The notes under the pieces were generated by a model. It ran no database searches. It saw only the letters and a program-made list of their open reading frames with translations, and was not told the origin of the DNA. Shown here piece after piece: positions 1 to 7,358 of a DNA stretch of 64,000 bases. The translations under genes were made by a program, and so were the position numbers. Source of the stretch: Chromatiaceae bacterium. GTDB lineage: Bacteria; Pseudomonadota; Gammaproteobacteria; Chromatiales; Chromatiaceae. Numbering within the stretch: position 1 is the stretch's first letter; every line of letters begins with the position of its first letter. The stretch lies in NCBI GenBank assembly GCA_024235415.1, contig JACKML010000007.1:62001-126000 (forward strand), given 5' to 3'.

Positions 1-565
1 TGTACCACAGCGCCTTCGCCGTCTCGGTGATGCGCGGCGTGAGCTTGTTGTCCTTCATCGGTCCCGGAGTCTCGGCGCGGTACAGCTGCATACCACCGAT
101 ACCGAGCATCGGCAGTACAGCGACCGCCAACACGATGATGCCCATGCCACCCAGCCACTGCAGCTGCTGGCGGTAATACAGGATCGACAGCGGCAGCTCT
201 TCGAGATGGGTGATGACGGTGGCCCCTGTCGTGGTCAACCCGGAAACCGACTCGAACATCGCATCGGTCAGGGACAGGTGCGGGTGTTCGGCAAGGATGA
301 ACGGCAGCGCGCCGATCGCCGACAGCACGAACCAGAACATCACGACAACAATGAAGCCGTCGCGCAGGCGCAGCTCGCGGCGCACCTGCCGCACCGGCAG
401 CCAACTGATGATGCCGACACCCAGGGTCAGGGCGAAAGCGCTGGCGAAAGCGACAGCGGCACCGTCCTGTGCCACCAGGGCGACGATGAACGGCGGCATC
501 AGGGTAAGACTGAACACGGCCAGCAACAGCCCGAGAATGCGCTGAACGGCGGCGAGCGACATCAT
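1..565 (-). CDS. trkH: Trk potassium uptake system membrane subunit TrkH (partial, N-terminal part)
   Basis: This gene runs off the left edge, so only about 188 N-terminal residues are present. TrkH is the potassium-translocating inner-membrane subunit of the Trk system and works with TrkA. The translation begins MMSLAAVQRILG and shows hydrophobic segments consistent with the first transmembrane helices. A filter-like P-loop, SGLTTTGATV, lies near residue 110, and the GGMG motif typical of the family follows it. The start ATG lies 2 nt downstream of the trkA stop on the same strand, so the two are co-transcribed with trkA first. Either of two tandem ATGs (565 or 562) may be used. The family and the pairing with trkA are clear. 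Confidence 0.93.
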   Translation of the reverse strand, partial: MMSLAAVQRILGLLLAVFSLTLMPPFIVALVAQDGAAVAFASAFALTLGVGIISWLPVRQVRRELRLRDGFIVVVMFWFVLSAIGALPFILAEHPHLSLTDAMFESVSGLTTTGATVITHLEELPLSILYYRQQLQWLGGMGIIVLAVAVLPMLGIGGMQLYRAETPGPMKDNKLTPRITETAKALWY

Positions 566-567
566 GA

Positions 568-1941
568 TCAGAGAAACGTGATGCCGACCTGGAACAACCG
601 CTCCACATCGGAGATGCGACGCTTGTCGGTGAGGAACAGGATCACGTGGTCCTCCGACTCGATCATCGTGTCGTGGTGCGCGATGATCACCTCATCACCG
701 CGCACGATGGCACCGATGCTGGTGCCTTCCGGCAGCTTGATGTCCTCGACCGCGCGCCCGACAACGCGCGACGAGGTGCGGTCACCATGCGCCACCGCCT
801 CGATCGCCTCCGCGGCACCGCGCCTCAACGAGTGCACCATCACCACGTCGCCACGCCGCACGTGGGTCAGCAGCGTGCCGATGGTCGCCTGCTGAGGCGA
901 GATCGCGATATCAACGGTGCCCGAATGCACCAGGTCGACATAGGCCGCACGGTTGATCAGGGCCATCACCTTGCGCGCACCCAGCCGCTTGGCCAGCATC
1001 GCGGACAGGATATTGGCCTCGTCGTCGTTGGTCACCGCACAGAATACGTCGGTGTCTTCGATGTTCTCTTCCAGCAGCAGGTCTTCGTCCGCGGCATCAC
1101 CCTGCAACACGATGGTGTGATGCAGGTCCTCGGAGACACGCCGTGCCTGCGCCTCGTTGTGCTCGATGATCTTGACGCGGTAGTCGTTTTCCAGCGACGA
1201 GGCGAGACGCCGCCCGATGTTGCCACCGCCGGCGAAGATCAGCCGACGGAACGGCTTCTCTGCCTTGCGCAACTCGGCCATTACCGCCGGGATGTTGTTC
1301 GACGCGGCGAGAAAGAACACCTCGTCATCGGGTTCGATCACCGTGTTGCCAGCCGGCTGGATCGCCCGCCCCTTGCGATAGATCGCCGCGACCCGTGCCT
1401 CGGCGCCGCTCAGATGTTCGTTCAGGGTGCGCAGCTCGTGACCGACCAGCGGCCCGCCGTAGTAGGCACGCACCGCCACCAGGCGTACCCGGCCACCGGC
1501 AAAATCGAGCACCTGCAACGCGCCGGGGTGTTCGATCAGCCGCAGTATGTAGTCAGTCACCAGCTGTTCGGGGCTGATCAGCACGTCGATCGGCAGTGCG
1601 CCCTGGCTGAACAGCGCCGGGTGTGCCAGGTATTCGGGGGCGCGGACGCGCGCGATCTTGGTCGGCGTGTGGAACAGCGTCCAGGCGGTCTGACAGGCGA
1701 CCATGTTGGTCTCATCGCTGTTGGTCACCGCGATGATCATGTCGGCATCATCAGCGCCGGCGCGCTGCAACACCCCGGGATGCGAGGCCTGTCCCTGTAC
1801 GGTGCGGATATCCAGGCGGTCCTGCAGATCGCGCAGCAGGCCCGGCTCCTGGTCCACCACGGTGATGTCGTTGGCCTCGTTGGACAGGTTTTGGGCCACG
1901 GTGGTGCCCACCTGCCCGGCACCCAGAATGATGATCTTCAC
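568..1941 (-). CDS. trkA: Trk system potassium uptake regulatory protein TrkA
   Basis: TrkA is the cytoplasmic NAD(H)-binding gating subunit of the Trk potassium transporter. The protein has the duplicated RCK layout: a first Rossmann domain with GAGQVG at residues 6-11 followed by a TrkA-C domain, then a second Rossmann domain with GGGNIG near residue 240 and a second TrkA-C domain. I chose the GTG at 1941, giving 457 residues beginning MKIIILGAGQVG, because this matches the usual TrkA length of about 458. An ATG 13 codons upstream would add an unconserved tail. It precedes trkH on the same strand. In many gammaproteobacteria trkA directly follows rsmB or ntrX; here about 6.7 kb intervenes. 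Confidence 0.96.
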   Translation of the reverse strand: MKIIILGAGQVGTTVAQNLSNEANDITVVDQEPGLLRDLQDRLDIRTVQGQASHPGVLQRAGADDADMIIAVTNSDETNMVACQTAWTLFHTPTKIARVRAPEYLAHPALFSQGALPIDVLISPEQLVTDYILRLIEHPGALQVLDFAGGRVRLVAVRAYYGGPLVGHELRTLNEHLSGAEARVAAIYRKGRAIQPAGNTVIEPDDEVFFLAASNNIPAVMAELRKAEKPFRRLIFAGGGNIGRRLASSLENDYRVKIIEHNEAQARRVSEDLHHTIVLQGDAADEDLLLEENIEDTDVFCAVTNDDEANILSAMLAKRLGARKVMALINRAAYVDLVHSGTVDIAISPQQATIGTLLTHVRRGDVVMVHSLRRGAAEAIEAVAHGDRTSSRVVGRAVEDIKLPEGTSIGAIVRGDEVIIAHHDTMIESEDHVILFLTDKRRISDVERLFQVGITFL

Positions 1942-2122
1942 GTTGTTAAGGTTTCTATTTATGCCGCGTATCGGCAGCAATTCTAGTTCCCTGGCTCGCG
2001 CAGGGCTATTGCGTTCACAAATTCACACGCACGGTGCGCGCAAATGAAGGCGCCGTGGCGGGAACCAATACCTGAGCATTTAAGTCAGATATTTCGAATG
2101 TACTGATATACAGGAGAAGATC

Positions 2123-2572
2123 ATGAGTGGATTGATAAACGACTTCCCCTACAACGGCGTGGTAACGGTCAACCGCGTGATTCTGCGCCAGGAGTATACC
2201 GTCGACGACCTGCAGGAACGCGTCGCCGAGCTGTGCGAAAACGTCAAGACGTATCACTCCGATACCGGCTTTGTCGGCGGTTTCGTGGCGCTGAACAGCG
2301 GTCAGATCTCCAACGAAGGCTCGACCATCGGGAAACCGGTCGATGATGCGCTGAAAGGTCGCGAGGCCCTGATTGTCACGTTCTGGCGCTCGTTCGCCGA
2401 GCACGAGGCATCGCACCGCAGCGCAACTTTCCAGCCACTGTTCCGCCGGGTGTTGGAACTGTGCGAAAACGGCAACGAAGAGATCGCCTACGAGATGCTC
2501 TGGTCCGGTAAGGCCTATTCGCCGGAAGACGCAAAAGCCGCCCGCGCGGCCAAGGCACGCTACGCAGCCTGA
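2123..2572 (+). CDS. Conserved-looking hypothetical protein, 149 aa
   Basis: I do not recognise this gene with certainty. It is soluble, with no signal peptide or membrane segment, 149 residues long, and has a good ribosome binding site (AGGAGA about 6 nt before the ATG). The centre carries a VTFWRSFAEHEASH stretch followed by helices. This faintly recalls dimeric alpha/beta-barrel proteins of the antibiotic-biosynthesis-monooxygenase type, but that is a weak impression. Its codon usage and GC content look like its neighbours. It is divergent from trkA and convergent with the LysM coiled-coil gene, so it is probably monocistronic. Confidence 0.7.
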   Translation: MSGLINDFPYNGVVTVNRVILRQEYTVDDLQERVAELCENVKTYHSDTGFVGGFVALNSGQISNEGSTIGKPVDDALKGREALIVTFWRSFAEHEASHRSATFQPLFRRVLELCENGNEEIAYEMLWSGKAYSPEDAKAARAAKARYAA

Positions 2573-2588
2573 TTGTGCGGGCCCAGGA

Positions 2589-2614
2589 CGCGCAGCGCCG
2601 TCAAGTGCTGCGCG
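2589..2614. terminator. Hairpin between convergent genes, possible bidirectional terminator
   Basis: An 8-bp GC-rich stem (CGCGCAGC at 2589-2596 pairing with GCTGCGCG at 2607-2614) encloses a 10-nt loop. It sits between the 3' ends of the hypothetical gene at 2572 and the LysM gene ending at 2631. There is no clear T-tract on either side, so termination is inferred from position only. Confidence 0.35.
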
Positions 2615-2630
2615 CCCTGTCACCGTCGAT

Positions 2631-4028
2631 TCATGGCAGGACCAGCGTCAGGCCGGCGATCAGGCGGTCGGGGTCGTTCAGGATATGCCGGTTGGCCTCG
2701 TAGATCCGTCCCCAGCGGTTGCCGTCACCGAGAAAGCGCCGCGCGACCGAGGCAAGCGTGTCCTCGGGCAGCAGGCGGTACAGACCGACCGCGCCGGTCT
2801 CGCCGGCGATCAACAACTGCTGCTCGCGCAGCTTTTGCGCGGCGCCATCGAACTCCGCCTGCACGGATCTGTTGTCAGGCTGGCGGCGCAGCGTGTGATG
2901 CATCTGGCGCATACGATCGGCGATATCGCCGGCGGCAGTCTGCAGCTGTTGCAGCGATGCCGACCCGCCAAGCTCTGGCGGCAGCTGCGCACGCAGCCCG
3001 CTGAGGTCACTGCCCAGTCGGTCTCGCTCGTCGGACGCGGTACGCAGCTGATCACGCACCCCTGCAAGCTCGGTCTCGAGCCCGCTGGCATGCCGGTCGA
3101 GGCGGCCGACTTCACGGTCGAGTTCGGCCACCCGTGACTGGGTCTGGCGCAACTCGTCCTGCGTCGCTGCAAGGCCTTGCTGCAGGGTATCCCGCTGCTC
3201 GCGGCTGGCATTCAGATCCTGTTGCAGCCGGTCGCGCTCACCGGTCAGCGCCGTTTTCGCCTGGCGCAGACCCGCGACTTCATTGCGCAGCTCGGCGGCC
3301 TCTGCGGCAACCGCATCATGGCGCTCGCTGAGTTTGGTCAGGTCGGACGCACGCGCCCCGAGCTGTTGCCGGACCTCTTCCAGCTGCCGGGTGAGGTCAT
3401 CGCGTTGCGCGGCTGCGGCGTCCAGCGCCGCGGTCTTGTCGACCAGCGTGCGATCCGTCTCCGCCAGCCTGGTGTTGAGGCGGTCACGCTCGTCTCCAAG
3501 CTGCTCCAATTGGCGTTGCCGCTCCGCGCTCTGTTGTTGCGCGGCCTGCAGGCGGCCCTGCAGATCGTCGCGTTCGGTCGTCAGCGTGCCGGCGCGCTGC
3601 TGTGCATCGTCCAGACGGCGTTGCAGCGCCGCGGCACCCTCGTCCTGACGCTGACGCTCGGCCTCCAGCGTCTCGATGCGTGCCTCGGCGTCGCGCAGAC
3701 GCGCCCGCGCATCGGCCAGTTGGTCGCCGGTCTGCGCCTGCTCTTCGCTACGCCGTGCCGCCTCCTGATGCAGCCTGTTCAGCTCCGCGTCGAGTTGCCG
3801 GCCTCGCTCCACCTCGTGGCTGAGCTCCTGTTGCAGGCGGCGCAACTCAGCTGGGTCGGCTGCAGCGGGCACGGCAGCCACCGGTTGCGGCAAACTCGCC
3901 GCCGACCCGGCACTGCCCTGCGTTGCGTTCTCGGCCGCGGACAGCGCCAGCGGCGCGAGCAGCAGCCCGAAGAGATACGGCCGAAGGTGGTCGGCCAGGC
4001 CTGGGTGGGCCATTGCTTTCTCGGTCAT
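2631..4028 (-). CDS. Secreted coiled-coil protein with C-terminal LysM-like domain
   Basis: The 465-residue protein starts MTEKAMAHPG at the ATG at 4028, chosen because of a strong GGAGG Shine-Dalgarno sequence just upstream and because a signal peptide follows directly (hydrophobic core LFGLLLAPLALSAA, residues about 18-31). Residues about 50-340 are one long, highly charged coiled coil with very frequent Glu, Gln, Arg and Leu heptads. The last 50 residues form a LysM-like module (LPEDTLASVARRFLGDGNRW and onward), predicted to bind peptidoglycan. It therefore probably spans part of the periplasm. The divergent gene across 155 bp encodes a stator-like membrane protein, suggesting a shared envelope role. 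An upstream in-frame ATG at 4166 would precede the signal peptide and is unlikely. Precise function unknown. Confidence 0.8.
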   Translation of the reverse strand: MTEKAMAHPGLADHLRPYLFGLLLAPLALSAAENATQGSAGSAASLPQPVAAVPAAADPAELRRLQQELSHEVERGRQLDAELNRLHQEAARRSEEQAQTGDQLADARARLRDAEARIETLEAERQRQDEGAAALQRRLDDAQQRAGTLTTERDDLQGRLQAAQQQSAERQRQLEQLGDERDRLNTRLAETDRTLVDKTAALDAAAAQRDDLTRQLEEVRQQLGARASDLTKLSERHDAVAAEAAELRNEVAGLRQAKTALTGERDRLQQDLNASREQRDTLQQGLAATQDELRQTQSRVAELDREVGRLDRHASGLETELAGVRDQLRTASDERDRLGSDLSGLRAQLPPELGGSASLQQLQTAAGDIADRMRQMHHTLRRQPDNRSVQAEFDGAAQKLREQQLLIAGETGAVGLYRLLPEDTLASVARRFLGDGNRWGRIYEANRHILNDPDRLIAGLTLVLP

Positions 4029-4183
4029 GGTGTCCTCCGGTGTGTGGGAGTTCGTCGGCGATTCTGGCGCGCCGTTCGTGTCCAGTATAGCCACCGTCGC
4101 TCCACACGAGCCGCCGGCGGCTTGCGAACGCCTGCCCAAGCTCGCATGCTTGGACCGCCGAGCCATAGATACGCGAGGAGCGC

Positions 4184-5092
4184 ATGCTTTCCACTCGTCA
4201 ATCCGTGTTCTGGATGGTCATTTACCTGGCGATCGTCGCTACGGTCTGCGTACTGCTGGCGCAGCCGTTACGCGATGCCTTCATGGCCAACTGGGGCTTC
4301 AACGCGGTCATCCTGGGGGTGCTCGCTGTCGGGATCCTGATCAATTTCCGCCAGGTGCTGGTCCTCAATACCGAGATCAACTGGATCCGGGTCTTCCGCA
4401 GTGGCCAGCCGGGTATCTCGGTGACCACCGAGCCACGCCTGCTCAAGCCGCTCGCCGCCCACCTCGGCAAGCGTCGGCGTGACCGCTTCAGCCTGTCGGC
4501 GCTGGCACTGCGCACAATCCTCGACGGCATCCGCGAGCGCCTCGACGAGTCGCGCGAGATCTCACGCTACCTGATCGGCACCCTGATCTTTCTCGGCCTG
4601 CTCGGCACCTTCTGGGGCCTGCTGGGCACTATCGCCGCGGTCGGCCAGGTGATCGACGGCCTGGAGGTCGGCAGTGGAGACTTCGCCGGCGTGTTCGCAG
4701 AACTCAAACGGGGCCTGCAGGCGCCGCTGGGCGGCATGGGCACGGCGTTCAGCTCGTCGCTGTTCGGCCTCGGCGGTTCACTGGTGCTCGGCTTTCTTGA
4801 CCTGCAGGCGGGGCATGCGCAAAACCGCTTCTTCAACGGCCTCGAGGAATGGTTGTCGGGTGTCACCCAGCTGGTCGACGATCTCGGCGTGCCGCCGCTG
4901 GCCACTGCGACACTGGCGGAACCGGCGCTGGCGGAACCTGCACTGGCGGAACCGACACCCTCTGGCGAGCCCGACGATGCGACACTGCGGTTGCTGATCG
5001 AGACCATCCGCAGCGAGCGCCAGCTGATCGAGGCGTTGCTGACCCGCCACGCGGCACCGCTGGCCGCGGAACCCGACCGCCCGGAGGCCTAG
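4184..5092 (+). CDS. MotA/TolQ/ExbB-type proton-channel family protein
   Basis: This 302-residue inner-membrane protein has four predicted membrane segments (about residues 9-27, 38-55, 129-153 and 187-207). The third contains GLLGTFWGLLGT, the signature of MotA/TolQ/ExbB channel proteins, which form pentamers around a MotB/ExbD-type partner and turn proton flow into mechanical motion. The C-terminus carries a short Ala-Glu-Pro tandem repeat and a charged tail. The partner gene starts at the base after this stop codon, with its ribosome site (GGAGG) inside this gene. The pair resembles ZorA/ZorB, MotA/MotB and other orphan stators. No flagellar, TonB, or Zorya C/D/E genes lie beside it, so the energised process is unknown. 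Confidence 0.85.
   Translation: MLSTRQSVFWMVIYLAIVATVCVLLAQPLRDAFMANWGFNAVILGVLAVGILINFRQVLVLNTEINWIRVFRSGQPGISVTTEPRLLKPLAAHLGKRRRDRFSLSALALRTILDGIRERLDESREISRYLIGTLIFLGLLGTFWGLLGTIAAVGQVIDGLEVGSGDFAGVFAELKRGLQAPLGGMGTAFSSSLFGLGGSLVLGFLDLQAGHAQNRFFNGLEEWLSGVTQLVDDLGVPPLATATLAEPALAEPALAEPTPSGEPDDATLRLLIETIRSERQLIEALLTRHAAPLAAEPDRPEA
4913..4957 (+). repeat. 15-bp tandem repeat, three copies, inside the MotA/ExbB-like gene
   Basis: Three near-identical 15-bp units with the core CTGGCGGAACC encode successive LAEPA/LAEPT pentapeptides. The unit length is a multiple of three, so copy-number change would alter the length of the cytoplasmic linker without shifting the frame. Confidence 0.85.
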
Positions 5093-6370
5093 GTGGCATC
5101 CGGCGCAAGGCGCGCACGCCGCCCGATCGACGTCTGGCCCGGCTATGTGGACGTGCTGGCCGCGCTGCTGATCCTGGTGATCTTCGTGCTGCTGCTGTTC
5201 AGCTTTGCCCAGTTTCTGCTGTCACAGCTGCTCGACGAGCAGGAGACCGAGCTGGACGTGATGTACCAGCGCGTGGTCGAACTGACGGACCTGCTTGGCC
5301 TGGAACAGGAGAACAGCAAGCGGCTCAGCGGCGAGGTCGCCGGACTCGGCGAGCGCGTCGACGGCCTGCTCGGTGACAAGCGCGCACTGAGCGACGAGGT
5401 GACGGTGCTGACAAGCAGCAACCAGGCGCAACAGGGCGAGATCCGCGAGCAACTGCTGCTGATCGCGAGCCTGCAGGAGGACGTGGACAGCCTGCGCCAG
5501 TTGCGCGCGCAGCTCGAGTCGGACGTCGGCAAGCTGGCCGCGGAACTCGACAACAAGGTCACCGAAATCGGCGCCGAACGCGACCGCAGCAAGGCCCTGC
5601 AGGCGGAACTGGCGCTGCAGACCGAGCACACGCTGCTCGTACAGCGCGAGCTGGAGCAGCGCGAGATCCGTATCCAGGCGTTGTCGGCGCTGGTCGATGA
5701 GCGTGACCGGGCAATCGCCGAACAACGCCGGCTGAGCGCCGATGCAAAGGCCGAGATCGCGTTGCTCAACGCCAAGCTCGACGACCTGCGTGGCCAGCTC
5801 GAGGAGATCGGCCAGGCGCTGGCGGCGGCGGAGCAGATCAAATCCGAGCAGGCCGCGAAGATCGACGACCTCGGCGAACGTCTCAACGTGGCACTCGCAC
5901 GCGAGGTGAACCGCCTGCGCCAGTACCGATCCGACTTTTTTGGCCGCCTTCGTGAAGTGCTCGGCGCAAACCCGTCGGTGCGCGTGGTCGGCGATCGCTT
6001 CGTGCTGCCGTCCGAGCTGCTGTTCGATTCCGGCAGCGCCACGCTGGCCACGCCCGGACGCATCGAACTGGCCAAGCTTGCCGTCACGCTGGCTGATCTG
6101 GCCGAGCGCATCCCGGGCGACATCGAATGGATCCTGCGCGTCGACGGGCACACCGACCCGGTTCCGATCAACACCGCGCAGTTCGCGTCGAACTGGGAAC
6201 TGTCGACGGCGCGCGCCGTGTCTGTGGTGCGTTTCCTGATCGATCAGGGCATCGCGCCGCAGCGCCTCAGCGCCACCGGTTTCGGCGAATTCCATCCGAT
6301 CGATCCGGCGACCACACCCGAGGCATATCGCCGCAACCGGCGCATCGAGCTGAAGCTGACTGCGCGCTGA
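5093..6370 (+). CDS. MotB/OmpA-like peptidoglycan-binding stator subunit with long coiled coil
   Basis: This 425-residue protein has a short cytoplasmic N-terminus, a single transmembrane helix (residues about 20-42) that begins with Asp20 in GYVDVLAAL, a position equivalent to the proton-binding Asp of MotB. A coiled coil of about 240 residues follows, then a C-terminal OmpA/MotB domain (about residues 300-425) with the DGHTDPVPI and NRRIELK motifs that bind diaminopimelate-containing peptidoglycan. The coiled coil is far longer than in flagellar MotB. It starts with GTG immediately after the stop of the channel gene, so the two are translationally coupled and presumably form one complex. 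Homology to ZorB is possible at family level only. Confidence 0.85.
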   Translation: MASGARRARRPIDVWPGYVDVLAALLILVIFVLLLFSFAQFLLSQLLDEQETELDVMYQRVVELTDLLGLEQENSKRLSGEVAGLGERVDGLLGDKRALSDEVTVLTSSNQAQQGEIREQLLLIASLQEDVDSLRQLRAQLESDVGKLAAELDNKVTEIGAERDRSKALQAELALQTEHTLLVQRELEQREIRIQALSALVDERDRAIAEQRRLSADAKAEIALLNAKLDDLRGQLEEIGQALAAAEQIKSEQAAKIDDLGERLNVALAREVNRLRQYRSDFFGRLREVLGANPSVRVVGDRFVLPSELLFDSGSATLATPGRIELAKLAVTLADLAERIPGDIEWILRVDGHTDPVPINTAQFASNWELSTARAVSVVRFLIDQGIAPQRLSATGFGEFHPIDPATTPEAYRRNRRIELKLTAR

Positions 6371-6381
6371 CGAAGTGCGGC

Positions 6382-6771
6382 TCAGTGCTGATAACGGTGC
6401 TCCTGCGTCAGCCCGCCATAGCCGTATGCGGACGCGCGCACATCTTCGACATAGACATAGCTCACCTCGTGCAGGTCGCCCAGCAGCGTGGCGAACATCG
6501 CATACGCCTCACGAATGTACTGCGCCTTTTCGGTCTTCGTATTGGTCTCGTCGGTGATCTTGATATCGAAATAGAAACTGCTCTTTCCCTGCTCCGACAA
6601 TGGACGGCCACCGACGATCCAGTGCGCCGGGTCGAGGTAAGTGATCGCAATGGACGTGACCTCCCGCCTCTTGTTCAGAATGCGCGACGTCAACTCGATG
6701 AGCGACGACGTTACGGCTTGCGTGAGCTCGGCCGACTCACGGGCAGCGATCTTTACGTCAAGGATGGGCAT
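6382..6771 (-). CDS. Tautomerase family protein (4-oxalocrotonate tautomerase/MIF superfamily)
   Basis: This 129-residue protein starts Met-Pro (MPILDVKIAA). In this superfamily the initiator Met is removed and Pro1 acts as the catalytic base in keto-enol tautomerisation or dehalogenation. The length is about twice that of 4-oxalocrotonate tautomerase and fits the fused MIF-like subgroup. The substrate cannot be read from the sequence. It follows a marR gene by 52 bp on the same strand. A 13-bp sequence in that gap is repeated exactly in front of marR, so both are likely controlled by the MarR protein. The 3' end lies only 11 bp from the convergent OmpA-like gene. Confidence 0.85.
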   Translation of the reverse strand: MPILDVKIAARESAELTQAVTSSLIELTSRILNKRREVTSIAITYLDPAHWIVGGRPLSEQGKSSFYFDIKITDETNTKTEKAQYIREAYAMFATLLGDLHEVSYVYVEDVRASAYGYGGLTQEHRYQH

Positions 6772-6787
6772 GGCATCTCCCCTTTAT

Positions 6788-6800
6788 TTAGCTATGCAAC
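6788..6800 (-). promoter_or_regulatory. Putative MarR operator upstream of the tautomerase gene
   Basis: TTAGCTATGCAAC lies 17 bp upstream of the tautomerase start and is identical to the sequence at 7264-7276 upstream of marR. The partially symmetric TT...AA layout (TTGCATAGCTAA on the minus strand) fits MarR-type operators. Confidence 0.6.
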
Positions 6801-6823
6801 TGTTAACACAAAAAAACGGCGCG

Positions 6824-7240
6824 TCATTTCAGAGCCGTGCGCACACCGCGTACACCAGCGACCACATCGGCAAACGCTGTACCGCCGATAACCTTCTTGA
6901 TGCGGGCAGTGACTGCCGCACTGGCCTTGTCCAACGGCGCCTGCAGTGCAATGGCGCCGGCGGTTGGATGCACCTCGACCCCTCGACCGTCCAACTGCGA
7001 CGACCTGCGGGTGACCAGCTTCTTTGCCACCAGCCCGTCCAATGCGCGCGTGGCGGTGGGACGGGAGATCGACAGGACCTCTGCCAGCTGCCCTTGCAGG
7101 ATTCCCGGGCGACGCAACACCGCGCGGAGCAAGAACCCCTGTGGCGCGGTGAGGCCAAACGGCGCGTAGGCGTCCGCCCAGCTGCGCTCCAGCTGTCGCG
7201 CCAGCGCGGCGGTATTGAAGTACAGACAGTAATCGAACAT
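6824..7240 (-). CDS. MarR family transcriptional regulator
   Basis: This 138-residue protein has the MarR winged-helix layout: an N-terminal dimerisation helix, a helix-turn-helix around residues 50-85 (LAEVLSISRPTATRALDGL), then a wing with DGRGVEVHPT. MarR proteins are usually autorepressors released by small phenolic or oxidising ligands. An identical 13-mer occurs 23 bp before this gene and before the tautomerase gene downstream, pointing to autoregulation and control of the tautomerase. The operator before marR also lies in the divergent space shared with the lipoprotein hydrolase gene, which may therefore be in the same regulon. The ligand is unknown. Confidence 0.9.
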   Translation of the reverse strand: MFDYCLYFNTAALARQLERSWADAYAPFGLTAPQGFLLRAVLRRPGILQGQLAEVLSISRPTATRALDGLVAKKLVTRRSSQLDGRGVEVHPTAGAIALQAPLDKASAAVTARIKKVIGGTAFADVVAGVRGVRTALK

Positions 7241-7263
7241 GGCTCGAGCGTAGTCGCTACAAG

Positions 7264-7276
7264 TTAGCTATGCAAC
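7264..7276 (-). promoter_or_regulatory. Putative MarR operator in the marR / hydrolase divergent region
   Basis: This is the second exact copy of TTAGCTATGCAAC, 23 bp upstream of the marR start codon. Its placement next to the start of an autoregulated repressor is what would be expected of an operator. Confidence 0.6.
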
Positions 7277-7358
7277 CTTTGGTTCTGCCCGCTGGCGCAT
7301 TGCGTAACCCTGCTTGCGATGCAAGAATTCGAAGATGCCACACAGGGAGGAACGAAGC

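Noticed and set aside
646..1986. Open frame on the plus strand opposite trkA
   Set aside because: Antisense shadow of trkA with low-complexity His, Arg and Gln content.
4184..6370. Zorya defence system
   Set aside because: The pair is ZorA/ZorB-like at fold level only. No ZorC, ZorD or ZorE gene is adjacent, and the long coiled coil is in the MotB-like subunit rather than the MotA-like tail.
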